From: Parus major
Lineage: Eukaryota; Chordata; Aves; Passeriformes; Paridae
Direction of reading: 5' to 3'
DNA: 64,000 nucleotides
Assembly: GCF_001522545.3 (NCBI RefSeq)
Contig: NC_031779.1
Coordinates: 2,378,464-2,442,463, forward strand
The notes beneath the pieces were generated by a model that worked only from the letters and a program-made list of their open reading frames with translations, was not told the origin of the DNA and searched no databases. The position numbers and the translations under genes are program-made. Shown piece after piece: positions 12,801 through 24,770 of this stretch (position 1 is the stretch's first letter; each line of letters begins with the position of its first letter).

Positions 12801-15800
12801 GCCATTTATTGCTTCCTCTCCACAGTCCAAATCACTCCCACCTTGGTAGCCTTCCAAAGCCTTTTTGTAGTTTCCTTTCAAGAGACACATTGGCCCACAA
12901 TTGGCCACAAAGCTCCCACAGCATCTCAGCCCAGAGAACTATGCAAAAACCCTGAATACACAATACAAGAGAGAGAGCAAACACAAAAGACTCAGGATTG
13001 CAGGTGGAAGTTCCAGGATGGACATTTTAGCACAGACAGCTTGAGCCTAGGAACCTCCCAGGCCAAGCAGGTCTCCCCTCAGAGAATTTTTAACACGTCA
13101 ATTAAATTTTGGCAATCGTGCATAACCTTGTGAAACTAAGGCAGGGGTTGCTTTAAGCCAAGAGAATGGGGCTACCAGAATTAGACCTGACCTCAGACAA
13201 CTAATCTGGGAAGAAAATTATTTTAACTGGTCAGAAACTGATCTTTTTCAGGGAGGAATGAGATTTTTCCAAGGCATTCCGCTCTAGCTTTATTTAGCCA
13301 CTGGGAAGCCAACATTACAAGCCAGCTTCAGTAGGAACAAATCCAGATAACCTTAACATATCCAGAAATCCAAGTCCTCCCCAAAAATATGCACAGCTCA
13401 TGGAAAACAAGGGTTAAGAAGTAAACAGCAATTTTCTGCCTGGCATTCGCATAGTTGGATTCTAGCCTGGAAATAAAGGAATATAGAAAAACACTTGTAA
13501 AAATACAAACATGATGTGTTCAAATCATGCTTCCATTGACTTTGAACAGTGTTATGCCTGGAGTGAAATGGCTCTGTTGGGCTTAAGCTTGTCCTCAGAA
13601 ATGCATTCCGAGTTCTCAGCAATGCCATGGGAACCACATGGGCATCTCCAAGGGAAGAATTTGGCCAACTCCATTTAACTATTTAAAATTCCAGGGTTAT
13701 TTGCAGAATACAGGCCAGAGTCCCATAAAAGCAAAACAATTTGAAGAGAAAGATATTCCAGAATGACTGTGAAATGGCAAACTGCACCCTGTTCTCTCAT
13801 CAAAAAGCATCCGTTTACAAAGTGATCAGTGTGGGTATTGATTCAGGCAAGGAAGAGGCAATATTTACCTAAGCACCTGCACTTATGATGTGTCAGACCC
13901 ACCAAACAGCCTGCAAGCCCTGCAATCATTTACCATGGGAGAGGAGTCTCTATCATTTCAGCCTTAAAAGAGCCATGAAGCAGTAGATAGCGTACTCCAA
14001 AGTGTGTATTTTGGCAGCGTGGGAATAAGTCATTCTGTGCTAGAGCCAGAGCCTTCTGTTTTGGGTCATGTGGACTCAAACGAGCTGCTAAAATCCATTC
14101 TCACGTGTTCTTCTCCCTCTTGTCACTGTAGTCATCTCTTTAAAATCCCTGTGCCTGGGACTGGAGCAGGAATTTCTCTTCCAACTTTCTTACAAGCAAT
14201 AAAAAGCAAGCACAGAGCTCAGCAGAGAAAGCACAAGAACCATATATGCCTCTTCCCACATTCTTGTCACATTTCTCTCACAGCCCCCACCTGCTGAAGC
14301 CAGCCTGGGTGTTGTGAACAGCAGAGGAGGATGAGCAGGGGTTTAAGCTCATCCTAGAAAGTCCCCAGCCTTCTACTCATGTGCTACTCAGTTCAATCCA
14401 CCCCTGCTAACTAAATCCCCCTACTCCCACATCCCAACCTTACAACCAGTTGTTTAAAAGCTAATTCCAGGCATAAAAGAATTGGAGATGTAAGGAATGC
14501 CACTGGGGCTCTCAGCAGAGAAATCCACACTATCAGGGATCAGTTTAAAGGGCCTGAACCACCTCCCAAAGCAGATATTGATGTGTCCAGAACACAGTTT
14601 CCTGGGCTGTCTTCAATGGCATTTTCCAGAATAACATCACTGCTCTCACTTGTGCTCATCAGCCCCAGCATTCTGCACTCCCTGCAAATGTAAGGAGGTG
14701 TGCTGGACTTCAAACACCATTAACCAAGAACAGGGGTCACTTTGGAAATGGGGACCTGTTTTTTTGGAAATGCTTTTCTGGTGACTGGCATCTCCTCATC
14801 ACTGAGAAAGCAAATCTAGACCCCAAAGAGTTCTCAGCACAAGGCAAGCAGGTTCCAAAAGCCCAATGATGATTATTAGGACATTTGATGTGCCACTAGG
14901 TAATGTCTGGAGGTTGATACCAGGAAATGCACACAGGCAATCCACTACCAGGACCTCCAGCCTCTGTGTTGGCAAGGGAGGAAACCCAGGAAAGAAGATA
15001 GCAAATGCACACTTAAAATGTTCTCCTATTATTTCCATTTTGCCAGTGATTGGAGCAGAAAGGACCTCATCCTGAGAGACAAGCAGCACATTTTCCTGTT
15101 CTGCTTACACAGAACCTTTTGGATTCAGTCCCACCTCGGTATTGTCACCCTATCTGGACTCACACAGACACAGGACATCCTAAATTTACCACTCTCCTAC
15201 GACAGGGCTGGCTCCGTGACACAAGCACAACACAGCAGAACAGGACAGAACCAGGCCACAGCTTGCACTCCTTGACAGGCAGAGAGAACATTTCAAGGTT
15301 CCCCAGAAGATTCTTAGACTTCATCCCACTCTCTCAGCACAAGCAGAAGCCCTTTTCAAGGAAAAGTCTGTGTGTTTCTTCCCTGCCAGCCCTCAGGTGA
15401 ATTGACCAGGCTCCATCCACCAGTGGGACAGCTGGGTCACATACAGAGGTACAGAACTGGCACCATAACAATAATGACAGAGTCATCAGCTCCCAATTTG
15501 CAGCAGAGTGCAATCCCCACCATGACAGGTTTTGTACAGACAGAGGTGGTAGAACCCTCGGCAGGGATGGCCAGAAGACACTTCTCACTCCCAGGCCATT
15601 CCAACATACTCTTGAACAGCTGATTCACAATTTCATGTGTTCCCAGAGCTGCAGAGTTTTGATTCATCTCTGAAAAACCTCTTCAGCTGTTTGTGAGTTA
15701 CAGAATGATGAAAAGCATGCTTTGGGGGGGGAAATACCCCAACAAATCTCAAAAGCCTTCCAGCCAGAAAGTGTGGCTGGTGCTTGAGACCTGACACATG

Positions 15801-16369
15801 GCACCTCAATGAGAAACCTCTGCTTTCCTAATTTGGAAAAAGTTGGGCTTTGATTTAACCAAGTTATGAGTGTATGAAAATTGCACACTTAGCATGCAAT
15901 GTAGTAGAAGCCTTTGTGCAGTCTTAACTCTGCATTAGCATATTCTAAGTCATTTAATTAAGTGTTGCAAATTGTTTTTCTGTTAATTATTTCAGTATTG
16001 GACATTATTATTTTCCCTTTTGGAAGACAGAATCTATTTCATGAGGGTTAATAATCCTGCTAACTCTCTTTCCCTTAACTGTTCATTACTGCTGATAAGG
16101 TTCCATGTGCTTTTGTCAGACTGTAGGCTTCTAGCTCATTTATAATTGGATACATCCTGTACCGAGTATCTCTAGAAGTGCTGATATGATATCCCAGATG
16201 GTAATATTCCCTCTTTTCTCTGCATGTAATTTCACAAAAAGGCCCACTGACAGCTAGTGTTTAAAGGAAATTCGTGTAAGCAGACATGGTAGGTGATCTG
16301 ATCTGCTTTATATTAGGGATGGGTAAATCCATTCTGATGAGAAAGAAGCAAAGAAGAGTGAATCAGAGC
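6871..16369. other. Intergenic, no gene seen
   Basis: The longest open frame of the window lies here (10320-10826, minus, 168 codons). Its composition is rich in Trp, Cys and Ser with no domain I know, and no splice or promoter context, so I do not call it. The stretch at about 9780-10090 has features reminiscent of an old LTR in minus orientation (TATTAATAAAAC, repeated AGGAAAGGGCTG units) but I cannot place it in a family. The AT-rich block near 15.9 kb is listed separately. Confidence 0.55.
15880..16200. promoter_or_regulatory. AT-rich block with homeodomain-type motifs, candidate conserved non-coding element
   Basis: The block contains TCATTTAATTAAGTG, CTGTTAATTATTTCAG, GTTAATAATCC and a TGCATTAGCATA octamer-like site within about 150 bases, on a non-repetitive background. 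This texture (many TAAT cores, no CpG, no open frame) is what vertebrate developmental enhancers often look like. Conservation cannot be tested here. Confidence 0.3.
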
Positions 16370-16577
16370 CAGGGAGCGGCATCTGGGAGTCCTGGGCTTT
16401 ATTCCCAGCGCTGCCACTGATCTGTTACAGACCCATTAAACTGCTCCACCTCAGACTTCCTCATCTAAAATGGGCTTATTATTGACTGTACCTACCTGGT
16501 AGGTGTCTAGTGGGGATTAACTAATATTTGGAAACACTTTGAGAACCTCTGAGGGAAGGTACAATATAAATGCAAAG
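16370..16577 (+). mobile_element. Ancient MIR/CORE-SINE-like element
   Basis: The segment follows the order of the amniote MIR (tRNA-derived CORE-SINE) consensus: TCCTGGGCTTTATTCCCAGC followed by GCTGCCACTGATCTGT (box-B-like part into core), then CTCAGACTTCCTCATCTAAAATGGG, then TACCTACCTGGTAGGTG, GGGGATTAACTAATA, and a tail GAAACACTTTGAGAACCTCTG ending near GTACAATATAAATGCAAAG. The match spans about 200 bases in one orientation. MIR-type SINEs have been inactive in the bird lineage for a very long time, so a copy still this legible is a candidate for having been kept by selection. It lies just downstream of an AT-rich block that also looks conserved. Confidence 0.7.
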
Positions 16578-17539
16578 CAGTTGCACTGCTGCTCTATTAA
16601 CTGTTGACAGCCTGCTCTGCTCTGTTTGAACTGCCTGCCCACAGAGCTGAACCAACAATGAATGCAGAGAATTAAGGTGAGGAACACTCCCAATCAAAAA
16701 GTCATCCAGAGGGGAGTTCCCACAACTTTTCCAAGGAGTGTGTCTCCCATCTGCCTTTCTATTACTACACAAAAGCAAACCTCTTCATGCAATAAGGGGC
16801 TGCTCAGCAAACCATGAAGAGCTGAAGGCATTATCAGGACTAAACACACATTAAATTCTTCTCCCATAATTTATTCAAACATTTCACATCTGCAAAGCTG
16901 AGCTGGGAATCTCAGAAGAAGGATCTCACTGGTACTCTCATCTATGTCTTCTCACAAAAATTTGTCACATTTTAGCTGGTTTCATTCCTGCAACCTGAGA
17001 GCATTCTAAACCTCTGCAGGAAAAAAAGAACAAAAACCCAGTGAGGACAATAGTTCTCATCCTTCAGACAGCAACTTCCTTCTGCAAAATCATCCTCATA
17101 CCATATACAAGAGCAACAAAGCATAGGACAGTAGGGCAATAATTTTTCAAAAGACCTATAGGCTGACCCTGCCCTGAGAAAGAATAACAGACATTGGACT
17201 AGAAAAACTAATGTATTTTAACCTCAAAGCATCACATAAACATTAACCTCATCAGCCTGATCTCTAGGATGTGGTATTATTCTTTCTGTTCTGTAAAACA
17301 GTCTAAAAGATTGAGGAGTACCTAGCTCTGAAATCCACTCCAAGCAGCCTAAAATGGTCCTGCCCCTCTTCAGCCTCCTTTCCTCTCTCTTCACCCAAAG
17401 ATGTTTATCTTTCTCTTAAACTCACACACGTCCCAGAGTAAATTAGAAAGCCAGGGCACCAGGCAGGGCCAAAGGCTAGCACATGAATTTACTGTGCTGT
17501 CTTCAGTCTCCCAGAAGCCTTTCCTGAGTCCTAATAAAG

Positions 17540-17760
17540 ATATCTGAAACAAGATGCTAATGCTGGATTATCCAGGTAATCTCCCAGAGTTACTTCCCTG
17601 GTTTGCCTAGTTATAAATAATGAATTAGGCCTTTACTTATTATTTCTCCTGCCCTTTGGGGTCGCTGTGAGGCTGGGGAAGGAATACAAATTTAAGGATA
17701 TTAGATCCATTTATTAATATCAATTTCTGCCAATCCTGCATGAGAGATGTCCCTCGCCCT
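17540..17760. promoter_or_regulatory. Candidate conserved non-coding element with a MEF2-type site
   Basis: TTATAAATAA at 17611-17620 fits the MEF2 consensus YTA(A/T)4TAR. Nearby are GGATTA, TGAATTAGG and TTTATTAATATC. The block is AT-rich and non-repetitive with no open frame of note. Confidence 0.25.
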
Positions 17761-20531
17761 GTGTGTGCTACTGATACTCTGAAGAGGCTGGGATGTTAAT
17801 GGCATGGATCTAATAGCTACGAACTGGCCCAGCCTTACTCACCATTCCCAGAAATTGAATTTTAAAAAGGCAGATGGGTGCTTCATAAGTGGAAACAGAA
17901 TCATGTGCCAGTTTTCATTTCTTTTCCATTCCTGAGCACTGGTGAAATGAAGTCTCCCCCACTGCCTTTGTCCACATAAGCCTGCCGTAACAATTTAGTC
18001 CCCATCATAAGAGCCCCTGTTATTCCCAAACTGGATTTCTCAAGCACCACCTTAACCCTTTCTCTTCTGTTTTCCTCTGCAGCACCCATTCAGCTGAACA
18101 CAGCCACAACAACCACACAAGCTTCCAGGGATCTTTAGGCTGAGAGAACAAGATCTGTCACACAGCCTCTTCACTTTCTCCCTCTTGCCTTATTCCATCT
18201 GCTCTTTGACATAAAGGTAATTAATTCCAGTCATAACTATTGGTATGCCTGCAGCACTCACTGTGCAGGAAGTCCCAAGCTGAGCCTTACTCAAGGGGCT
18301 GGGATTAATTTCAGCTACAGTCTGAATGCTGGTAGACTCCTCAGTGCACACAGCTTTTACCACCAGGCTCCTCAGCCTGCCCAGGGGTCTTTTGGCAGCA
18401 ACAGCAATCACCAAGAGCTACAACAATGTGCTCACAAGTGCCACTATTTTCCCAAGAACCCAGACAAAATGCTGCCTCTTGCCTTCTATGCACCAATGTG
18501 AACACAGGTGGCCACATGAGCAGTCCTGGTAGGTTTCAACCATACAGTTCATTTAATTACCTTAATTAGTCTCCTAATAACTTCAAAGGCCCCTCCCTAA
18601 AGGGATCAGTCACCAGCCATCAGCTGAAGGAAGTAGAAGCCATGGAAGCAAGAGTGTTAAGTTTCTATAACTTGAATATAGAGATGTTTTTGAGATCAGA
18701 GAACTGCTCAGAGCTGGGCTGGGCAGAAAAGGGTGGGATCACTGCTGACCAGCCTGCATGAGCTCTGCTGCCAGGCAGGAGCTGAGACTTCAGCAGGGCC
18801 CTCCTCAGTCTCCACCTCTTTAGCAACAGGCTCAAAGACCAGGCCAGGAGCCATCCCACCCATGCTTATGACACAGAGATCATTTCTGTGCTTAGGATCT
18901 TGGGACAGAATTCAAGTCTTCATTTGAGTCTTCAGGGTTTATTTCAGTCAACTCTTGAACTCCAGACACATTCTCAATAAAGCCAGGCCAGGTCCAGTCC
19001 CTGTCCCTAGATGTTACAGGGAGGGCATCCTTGTGAATATCAGTTTCCTCTGGAAGCCTCACCTACATCTCTCTCCTGAAACACCCGAGGCTTGTCCAGT
19101 GAATGCAGCAGCACACTCCACCACATTCTCTCTTCAGACTCCAGATTGTGGTCATGTCACAAAAATAGTTGGGAGTCTCAGCCAAAATACATGAGGAAAA
19201 CAGATTTCACAGTGTAGAGTTTCTCTAGGTTTCAAAATACTTCTGAAATCTTTATAGAGTCAAGAAATGTGCTATCTTCTTCCTTCCCTATTTCATTATT
19301 TTACATCCTTCAAAGAAATTTCATTTACACCTTTGAAACATGGATCTCCTTTCTTAAGTATAAACACAGGTCCTTAAAGCTTAATGCTTATCCTTAAAAC
19401 TTATGCTTAAAATTCACCTTTTCAATATCAGCCACATATCTGAAATAAGACAGACAGTGCTGCACTGAAGATTGTTAGCACACCTAAAGGGAATAGGCCT
19501 GAGTGATAATGCCCAAGCAATGGGCAATTGTTACTGGAGATGTTTCCCTGGAGCACATTTCATGGCCCTCAGCATTTGCAGATGTTTCCCATTTGTTCAT
19601 GGACCCTCTGGAAGTCAATGGCAGATATTAGTGACTTCCTCTCCTACAAAGTGCAAGTGCTGTTTCAGGAGGAAAGACCAGGCTGTCACAGCACTTGAAT
19701 TAGGACCTGACATTCCTTTTTCTCCGTTGAAGCACAGATTATTTGTTCCCCTTCTCTCTCAGGTGACATACCTGAGTCCCTTGGGGAATGTTGCTAATTG
19801 AATGGGAAGTGAGGCTGTGAGCAAGCAGAAAAGGCAGATGGCTATAACTGAAGGAAAGACAGATGTAGTTCTAAATTTTGCTGCCAACTGAAAGCCCATC
19901 CCTTGGAGACTGGGGGATTTTGGCGATGGCCTCAGTGTGATGGTTGTAACAGTGGATATTCTCTCTTTTCCAGGCCTGGATGATGACCACAGAGGAGCTG
20001 TCTGATCACCATACCCAAGGCACAACCCCCTAGGACTGTCTGGAGACATGCTCACCACCCAACCTGAAGGTTTCCTTGTAATGTTCATATATACAAGATT
20101 TCATCCCCTTGAATTTGCTATGGAATTGTTATCTTGCAGCCTTCAGAATCCCACAGGAAGCTTGGGAAGGAGCAGAGAGAAGTGTGGGAGACATGCCAGG
20201 CATGGAGGTGCTGTTCATATCTTGTAGTCCAGAAGAAAGGAAAGTCTCCAGACCAGTTCTACATTTCACCGACAGCCAATAAGAACATTTTAAACCTGGT
20301 GTTGATCAGCCAGAGCTGGAAAAGAGTGAGAACACACACAAATTGCTGCTGCTTCTGGTGAATTTTGTATGAAATGGGGTGATCTCAGAGGCCTATGAAT
20401 GATATATTTGAAGAGCCAGTCCCAGACCCTAGAAATACAGGAGCAAGCAGCTAGATGTCCATTCACTTGGGAAAACAGGAGCAGGCTGAGCCTTGCCATG
20501 TTTCTGAGGCAACTAAAGACAAAACAAGCAA

Positions 20532-20567
20532 AGGGAGAGAGATAGAGAGAGAGGGAGGGGGAAGGAA
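20532..20567. repeat. GA-rich simple repeat
   Basis: A purine-only run of GAGAGA and GGGAGGGGG units on the plus strand. Confidence 0.85.
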
Positions 20568-21452
20568 TTTCCTCATTGCACATTAGCAATACTACACAAA
20601 GGTTCAATTTTAAACCCACACACCACAGTGTTTGCCATCATTCTTTGTGGATCACTTGATATCATCCCACCAGCCACAGCATCTGACATCAGCCTCTGTA
20701 GAGAAGCCTGTAGCAGTACCAGGCTTCCACCTTTTCACAGTCTCAGAGATAAGTATGTGAAAGATCCCAGTCCAGTCCTGGAGGGATGGGCAAGGTGGCA
20801 GCTGATTATGGCCCTGATATCACTCCTCTGGAGACAGCTCTCATGTAGAGGAAAACCCTTACTTCAGCACTTTCACAAAAGACATTTAACTGCATTTTGT
20901 CAGGTCAAACAACTCCTGGAGTAACTACACTCAGCTCACAGCCATCCTTGTCACCTTAAACTGGCTGCAACAGCTGTTGTCATGGTCTGGCATGGCCCAC
21001 AGCACTGCCAGCTCCCACCTCCCTGTGCCAGCTATCTAGTGGGATGAGGGGGAGGATCTTCTCCCTTCTGTGCCCTTCAGCCTGTGCCATTCATTTCCTA
21101 GCCCAAAGTGGGAATAGTGCAAATTTTCAGGCATAGCTAGTTTATCAGTAGCTGTATATGGCTGATGGAGTGATCCTTGCAGTGTAAGGTCTCTGTTCAC
21201 TTTTTTAATACTGTGTCACACACTCCTCTCCTGAGCAGAGGTCAGGTTTAAACAAGGACAGAGGAAAAGCAAGTTTAGATGCAGAGGATAAGACTGAGGC
21301 AGTAGAGATTAGAGCAGCCAGAGGAAAGCTGAAAGTGATACTGTGGCATCCCATTGCCTTCTATCTGATAGACCTGGCTTTTAAACACCACGCCCATGTG
21401 TCACTTTGTGCAGTCACTGCTCCATGAATTTATTTACCAAGGCAATCCAAGA

Positions 21453-21511
21453 ACAAAACAAAACAAAACAAAAACCACAAAAAACAACCAATAAAAACAC
21501 CCCCAAAACCA
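21453..21511. repeat. A-rich low-complexity tract with (CAAAA)n
   Basis: CAAAA is repeated about four times and then grades into AAAACAACCAATAAAAACACCCCC. It sits about 80 bases to the left of the inverted MIR-like element, but I see no sign that it is a retroposon tail belonging to it. Confidence 0.8.
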
Positions 21512-21591
21512 GAAAGTTACTCAGATTACAAGTCTGCACAATTAGAACCTTGATATTTCTGGTGTTGTAAGACAGAGGCACATTAATAAAT

Positions 21592-21700
21592 AATACTTTG
21601 CTCTTTTACAGCACTTTTCCTCTAATGATCTCCAAGCAATTTACAAGTTTTTGCTGGCTGAGCTTCACCAAACCCCTGCAAGGCAAGGAATAGATAAATC
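21592..21700 (-). mobile_element. Ancient MIR/CORE-SINE-like element, inverted 3' part
   Basis: The plus strand reads ACTTTGCTCTTTTACAGCAC, then TCTAATGATCTCCAAGCAATTTACAAG, then GAGCTTCACCAAACCCCTGCAAGGCAAGGAATAGATAAAT. This is the reverse complement of the 3' half of the same MIR-like family as the element at 16.4 kb; the GAAACACTTTGAGAACCTCTG tail there corresponds to the ATGATCTCCAAGCAATTTAC part here. Non-coding fossil in minus orientation. The exact end near 21700 is approximate. Confidence 0.55.
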
Positions 21701-24639
21701 GAGTCCCTTTGCTCCCAGCCAAAGTTAAGATCTCTGGGAGGGAAACAATATAATACACCAAAGCAGCACTGCCAAATGCATACAAGTACAAAAATAAGCC
21801 AAGTACAGCATTTTTAACTGCTTACCAATACCTAAATACCGGCTCAAGCTGAGGTTTCACCATGCTGGGCACTACCTGACACACAGTGTTGATATTCCTT
21901 GAGCCAAGGACATCAGACATGCAAAGCATAAAACAATGTGGGGGCAGGACAGATAGGAAACCACCTAAGAAATGTCTTGCATGCATTGCAGTGCTCTAAT
22001 CAACACACAGCATGCCCTGACTGCTTGGGGCTGGCATTCTATTGCAGGAAGAATATTTTCTGAACACCTGAGCTGTCAGGGTCTGGGCTTCCCTCAGGAA
22101 GGAGCTATGGCAGCATCTTTGGCATCCAGGGTCCAGACACAACAGAGGCACAGGGCAGCAGATGGCAGCAGGGCTGGGGAGCAGCCAGCTGGCTGGGACA
22201 TGGAGCTGTTTGGGCAGCTGACCAAGGCCTCCAGATCACAGGAATGTCACCCAGGTGAGGACTGCACAGCTGAGCACATTCACATCTAACCAGAGAAGCC
22301 TGGAGCTGAAGTGGATGTAGGCTTCGGTCCCTGTATCACTCTGAAGTCCTTCCATTCTTTTATCCTTGTGTGAGATTATCTCATGCACTCTGAAAAAGAA
22401 AAGTCCTTCCTCCTGGGAGCAGAAAAAGCTGCTGGGTTAGGACAGGGGGATCCCAAAGGCTAAAGTGCCTTCAGGCCACAATTCCCTGCCTGATCCCTGT
22501 GGGCCTCACACTTACACCATTATCTCCCTCAGCTCCTGGAAGCTGAAGAAACCTTCTCTGGCTGTTTTGCTCTTAAAGCTCAAGAGACTGACCTTTGCTT
22601 ATTCTTTCCCACGCTTACTAGAGCCGTGTCCTAAGTGTGCTGCCTAATGATGGCAAGCCTTAGCTCAGACTAAACTGCTGTGCTGCAGTCAGAACAAAGC
22701 CTGATGCTTGTCCCACATGAGGAGGTGTGCAAAAGCAGAGAGAACCTTGTGATTTTTTGCACAGGTTGACTTCTCCAAGCCCAGCACTGCAGGGTGAGCA
22801 CAGCAGAGGGGCACTGCACAACTGGGTGGGCAGTTACTGCTCACTCCCTGGCCTACTGCCAAAGCCAGCTGATTTACCACCCTGTCAAGAAGAGAAATTA
22901 GATGCCTTGCTTAAAGGTTTATATTTATTGGAATAGAAAAAAAAAACCTCAACAAAGAACCTACTCGGTGACTGCTAGAAATATGTGTAAACCAGTTAAA
23001 CACACTTTATAAAACCTTACAACAATAATACACTTTTACTGAAACAATCACAGGAGCAATTTCACCTGTACTTACTGTCCAGTCATCTGAGCACAAACAG
23101 CCCTGAGATTTATGTGCGAGTGGAAACATAATTTCTATTATCTCCGACATTAAACTTGGCAATGGAAAATCCCATGCCTGGAGTGCAAAATCAATTTCAA
23201 TAACCAGAATAGCAAGAAGTCAAAGCAGGACTTGGAAAGGACATGAGTTTCTCAAATAGCCAGCCAGCTTTCTTTATAATGGAAATGCCACTGGGATAGG
23301 ATGGGATAGGCAATTGGACATTCTGGCTAGATTTTCTCTCTCACCATGAAATATTGCTGTAGTTACATGAAGCGGGTTCTGGACCACAGTAGTGGCTCTC
23401 AAACTTTGCTTTTCCTTTCAAACCTCACACTTGGGGTATACAAGACAGGAGAACAATGACTGAACTGCAGGATTTAAGACTGCTTTTCACTGTACCCAGG
23501 CTTGAAATACAGCTAGTCCACAATGCTGGCTCTGAGGCAGGACCAGGTGCATCAGAATAAGATGTGCTAACTCCTATAGAAGGCAATCTGCCCCTCATCC
23601 CAATCCTCACCACAGCAAAGGCATTGTGTCAGAGGTTTCCTGGATACAGGTTAGGGATATAGGTGGAACCAATCCTGCCTTGGAGAAGGCAGGTGAATTA
23701 GGAACGTGCCAAGATCCATGCCAGGCCGATTTCCTGCAGTTACAAGACATTGCCTTAACCCTGACACACAAACTTTGTATCTCTTCCCACTGTTGAGGTT
23801 TGAGGGTGACAGAGGGGAGTTGCTGTAAGTATCACAACTAAATATTCCTTGTGCCAGTGAAGTACCAGCCCCCACTGTAAGCTCACCCCAAATTGCCATA
23901 TTCTGCTTTGGAGGCAAAATGCAGACACTTGCTGAGCCCTGAAGCTACAGACACTGGGATCCAGGGTTTGCACCAGCTCAGAGGTGATGGCAGGAGCTCC
24001 AGAAGTCATCATGCCATTCCTAGAAGTACCAGCTGTACATGGGGAAAGCTGCAAGTATGGACTTAGAAGTGATGCCTTCACACACTTATATTTATGCATT
24101 CTGTTTTAGGACCTCTGCACTGGGGACTGCTTTAACAAAGCTGGAGTGACAGTACTGCTGAACCAAGTACCCAGATCCTCAATGTGCCCTTGTGTAGCCA
24201 GCACTTCAGCTGCCCTTTCCCTCACTTCCTGTGCTTTCCAGGGAGTCATGGCAGATTTTAACCCCTTACTTGGATTACTAGGCTTGTACTAGGACAACTT
24301 TGTCCTGCAAAGGCAAATCTTTTGCCCACACATTGCAAATGCTGTAGGTTCCCTTCTACAGTAAATTCAAGATTCAAGCACAGAACCAGCATTTCAAGTT
24401 TATCAGAAAAGACATAGCACATACAGACACAAAAACCTTCTAAAAGAGGCAGTAAAAAATTAAATGCCATCCTCGGTGCAAGAATATTCACAAGTCACAA
24501 AGAGCTGAGCCCCTGCCATGAACTACAATCAAGAAATGAACCCAAGGCATAAACCTCTCTCCCAGCTCCCCTCACTCATGTCTGTTTGATAACCAACAGC
24601 CAGCGCTGCAAGGAGAGAGACTCCTGAGTGATCCTCCCT

Positions 24640-24770
24640 AATAGATTCGTCTTTTATCATGTTTTCATGACCTTTGTAAAAGGCAATTTAAATTCTAATT
24701 GTCCTGTGAGCACCACAGGAATCAATTAGTGACAAGAGATGTTAATTGTGCAGGCTGGGAAGAGGCATTG
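24640..24770. promoter_or_regulatory. Candidate conserved non-coding element
   Basis: CAATTTAAATTCTAATTGTCC, GGAATCAATTAGTGAC and TGTTAATTGTG give four homeodomain-type ATTA/CAATTA cores in about 100 bases. No repeat signature and no coding support. Confidence 0.25.

Noticed and set aside
13860..13960. AGCACCTGCACTTATGATGTGTCAG resembling an L2 antisense end
   Set aside because: Only the first dozen bases resemble L2 and the remainder does not follow it.
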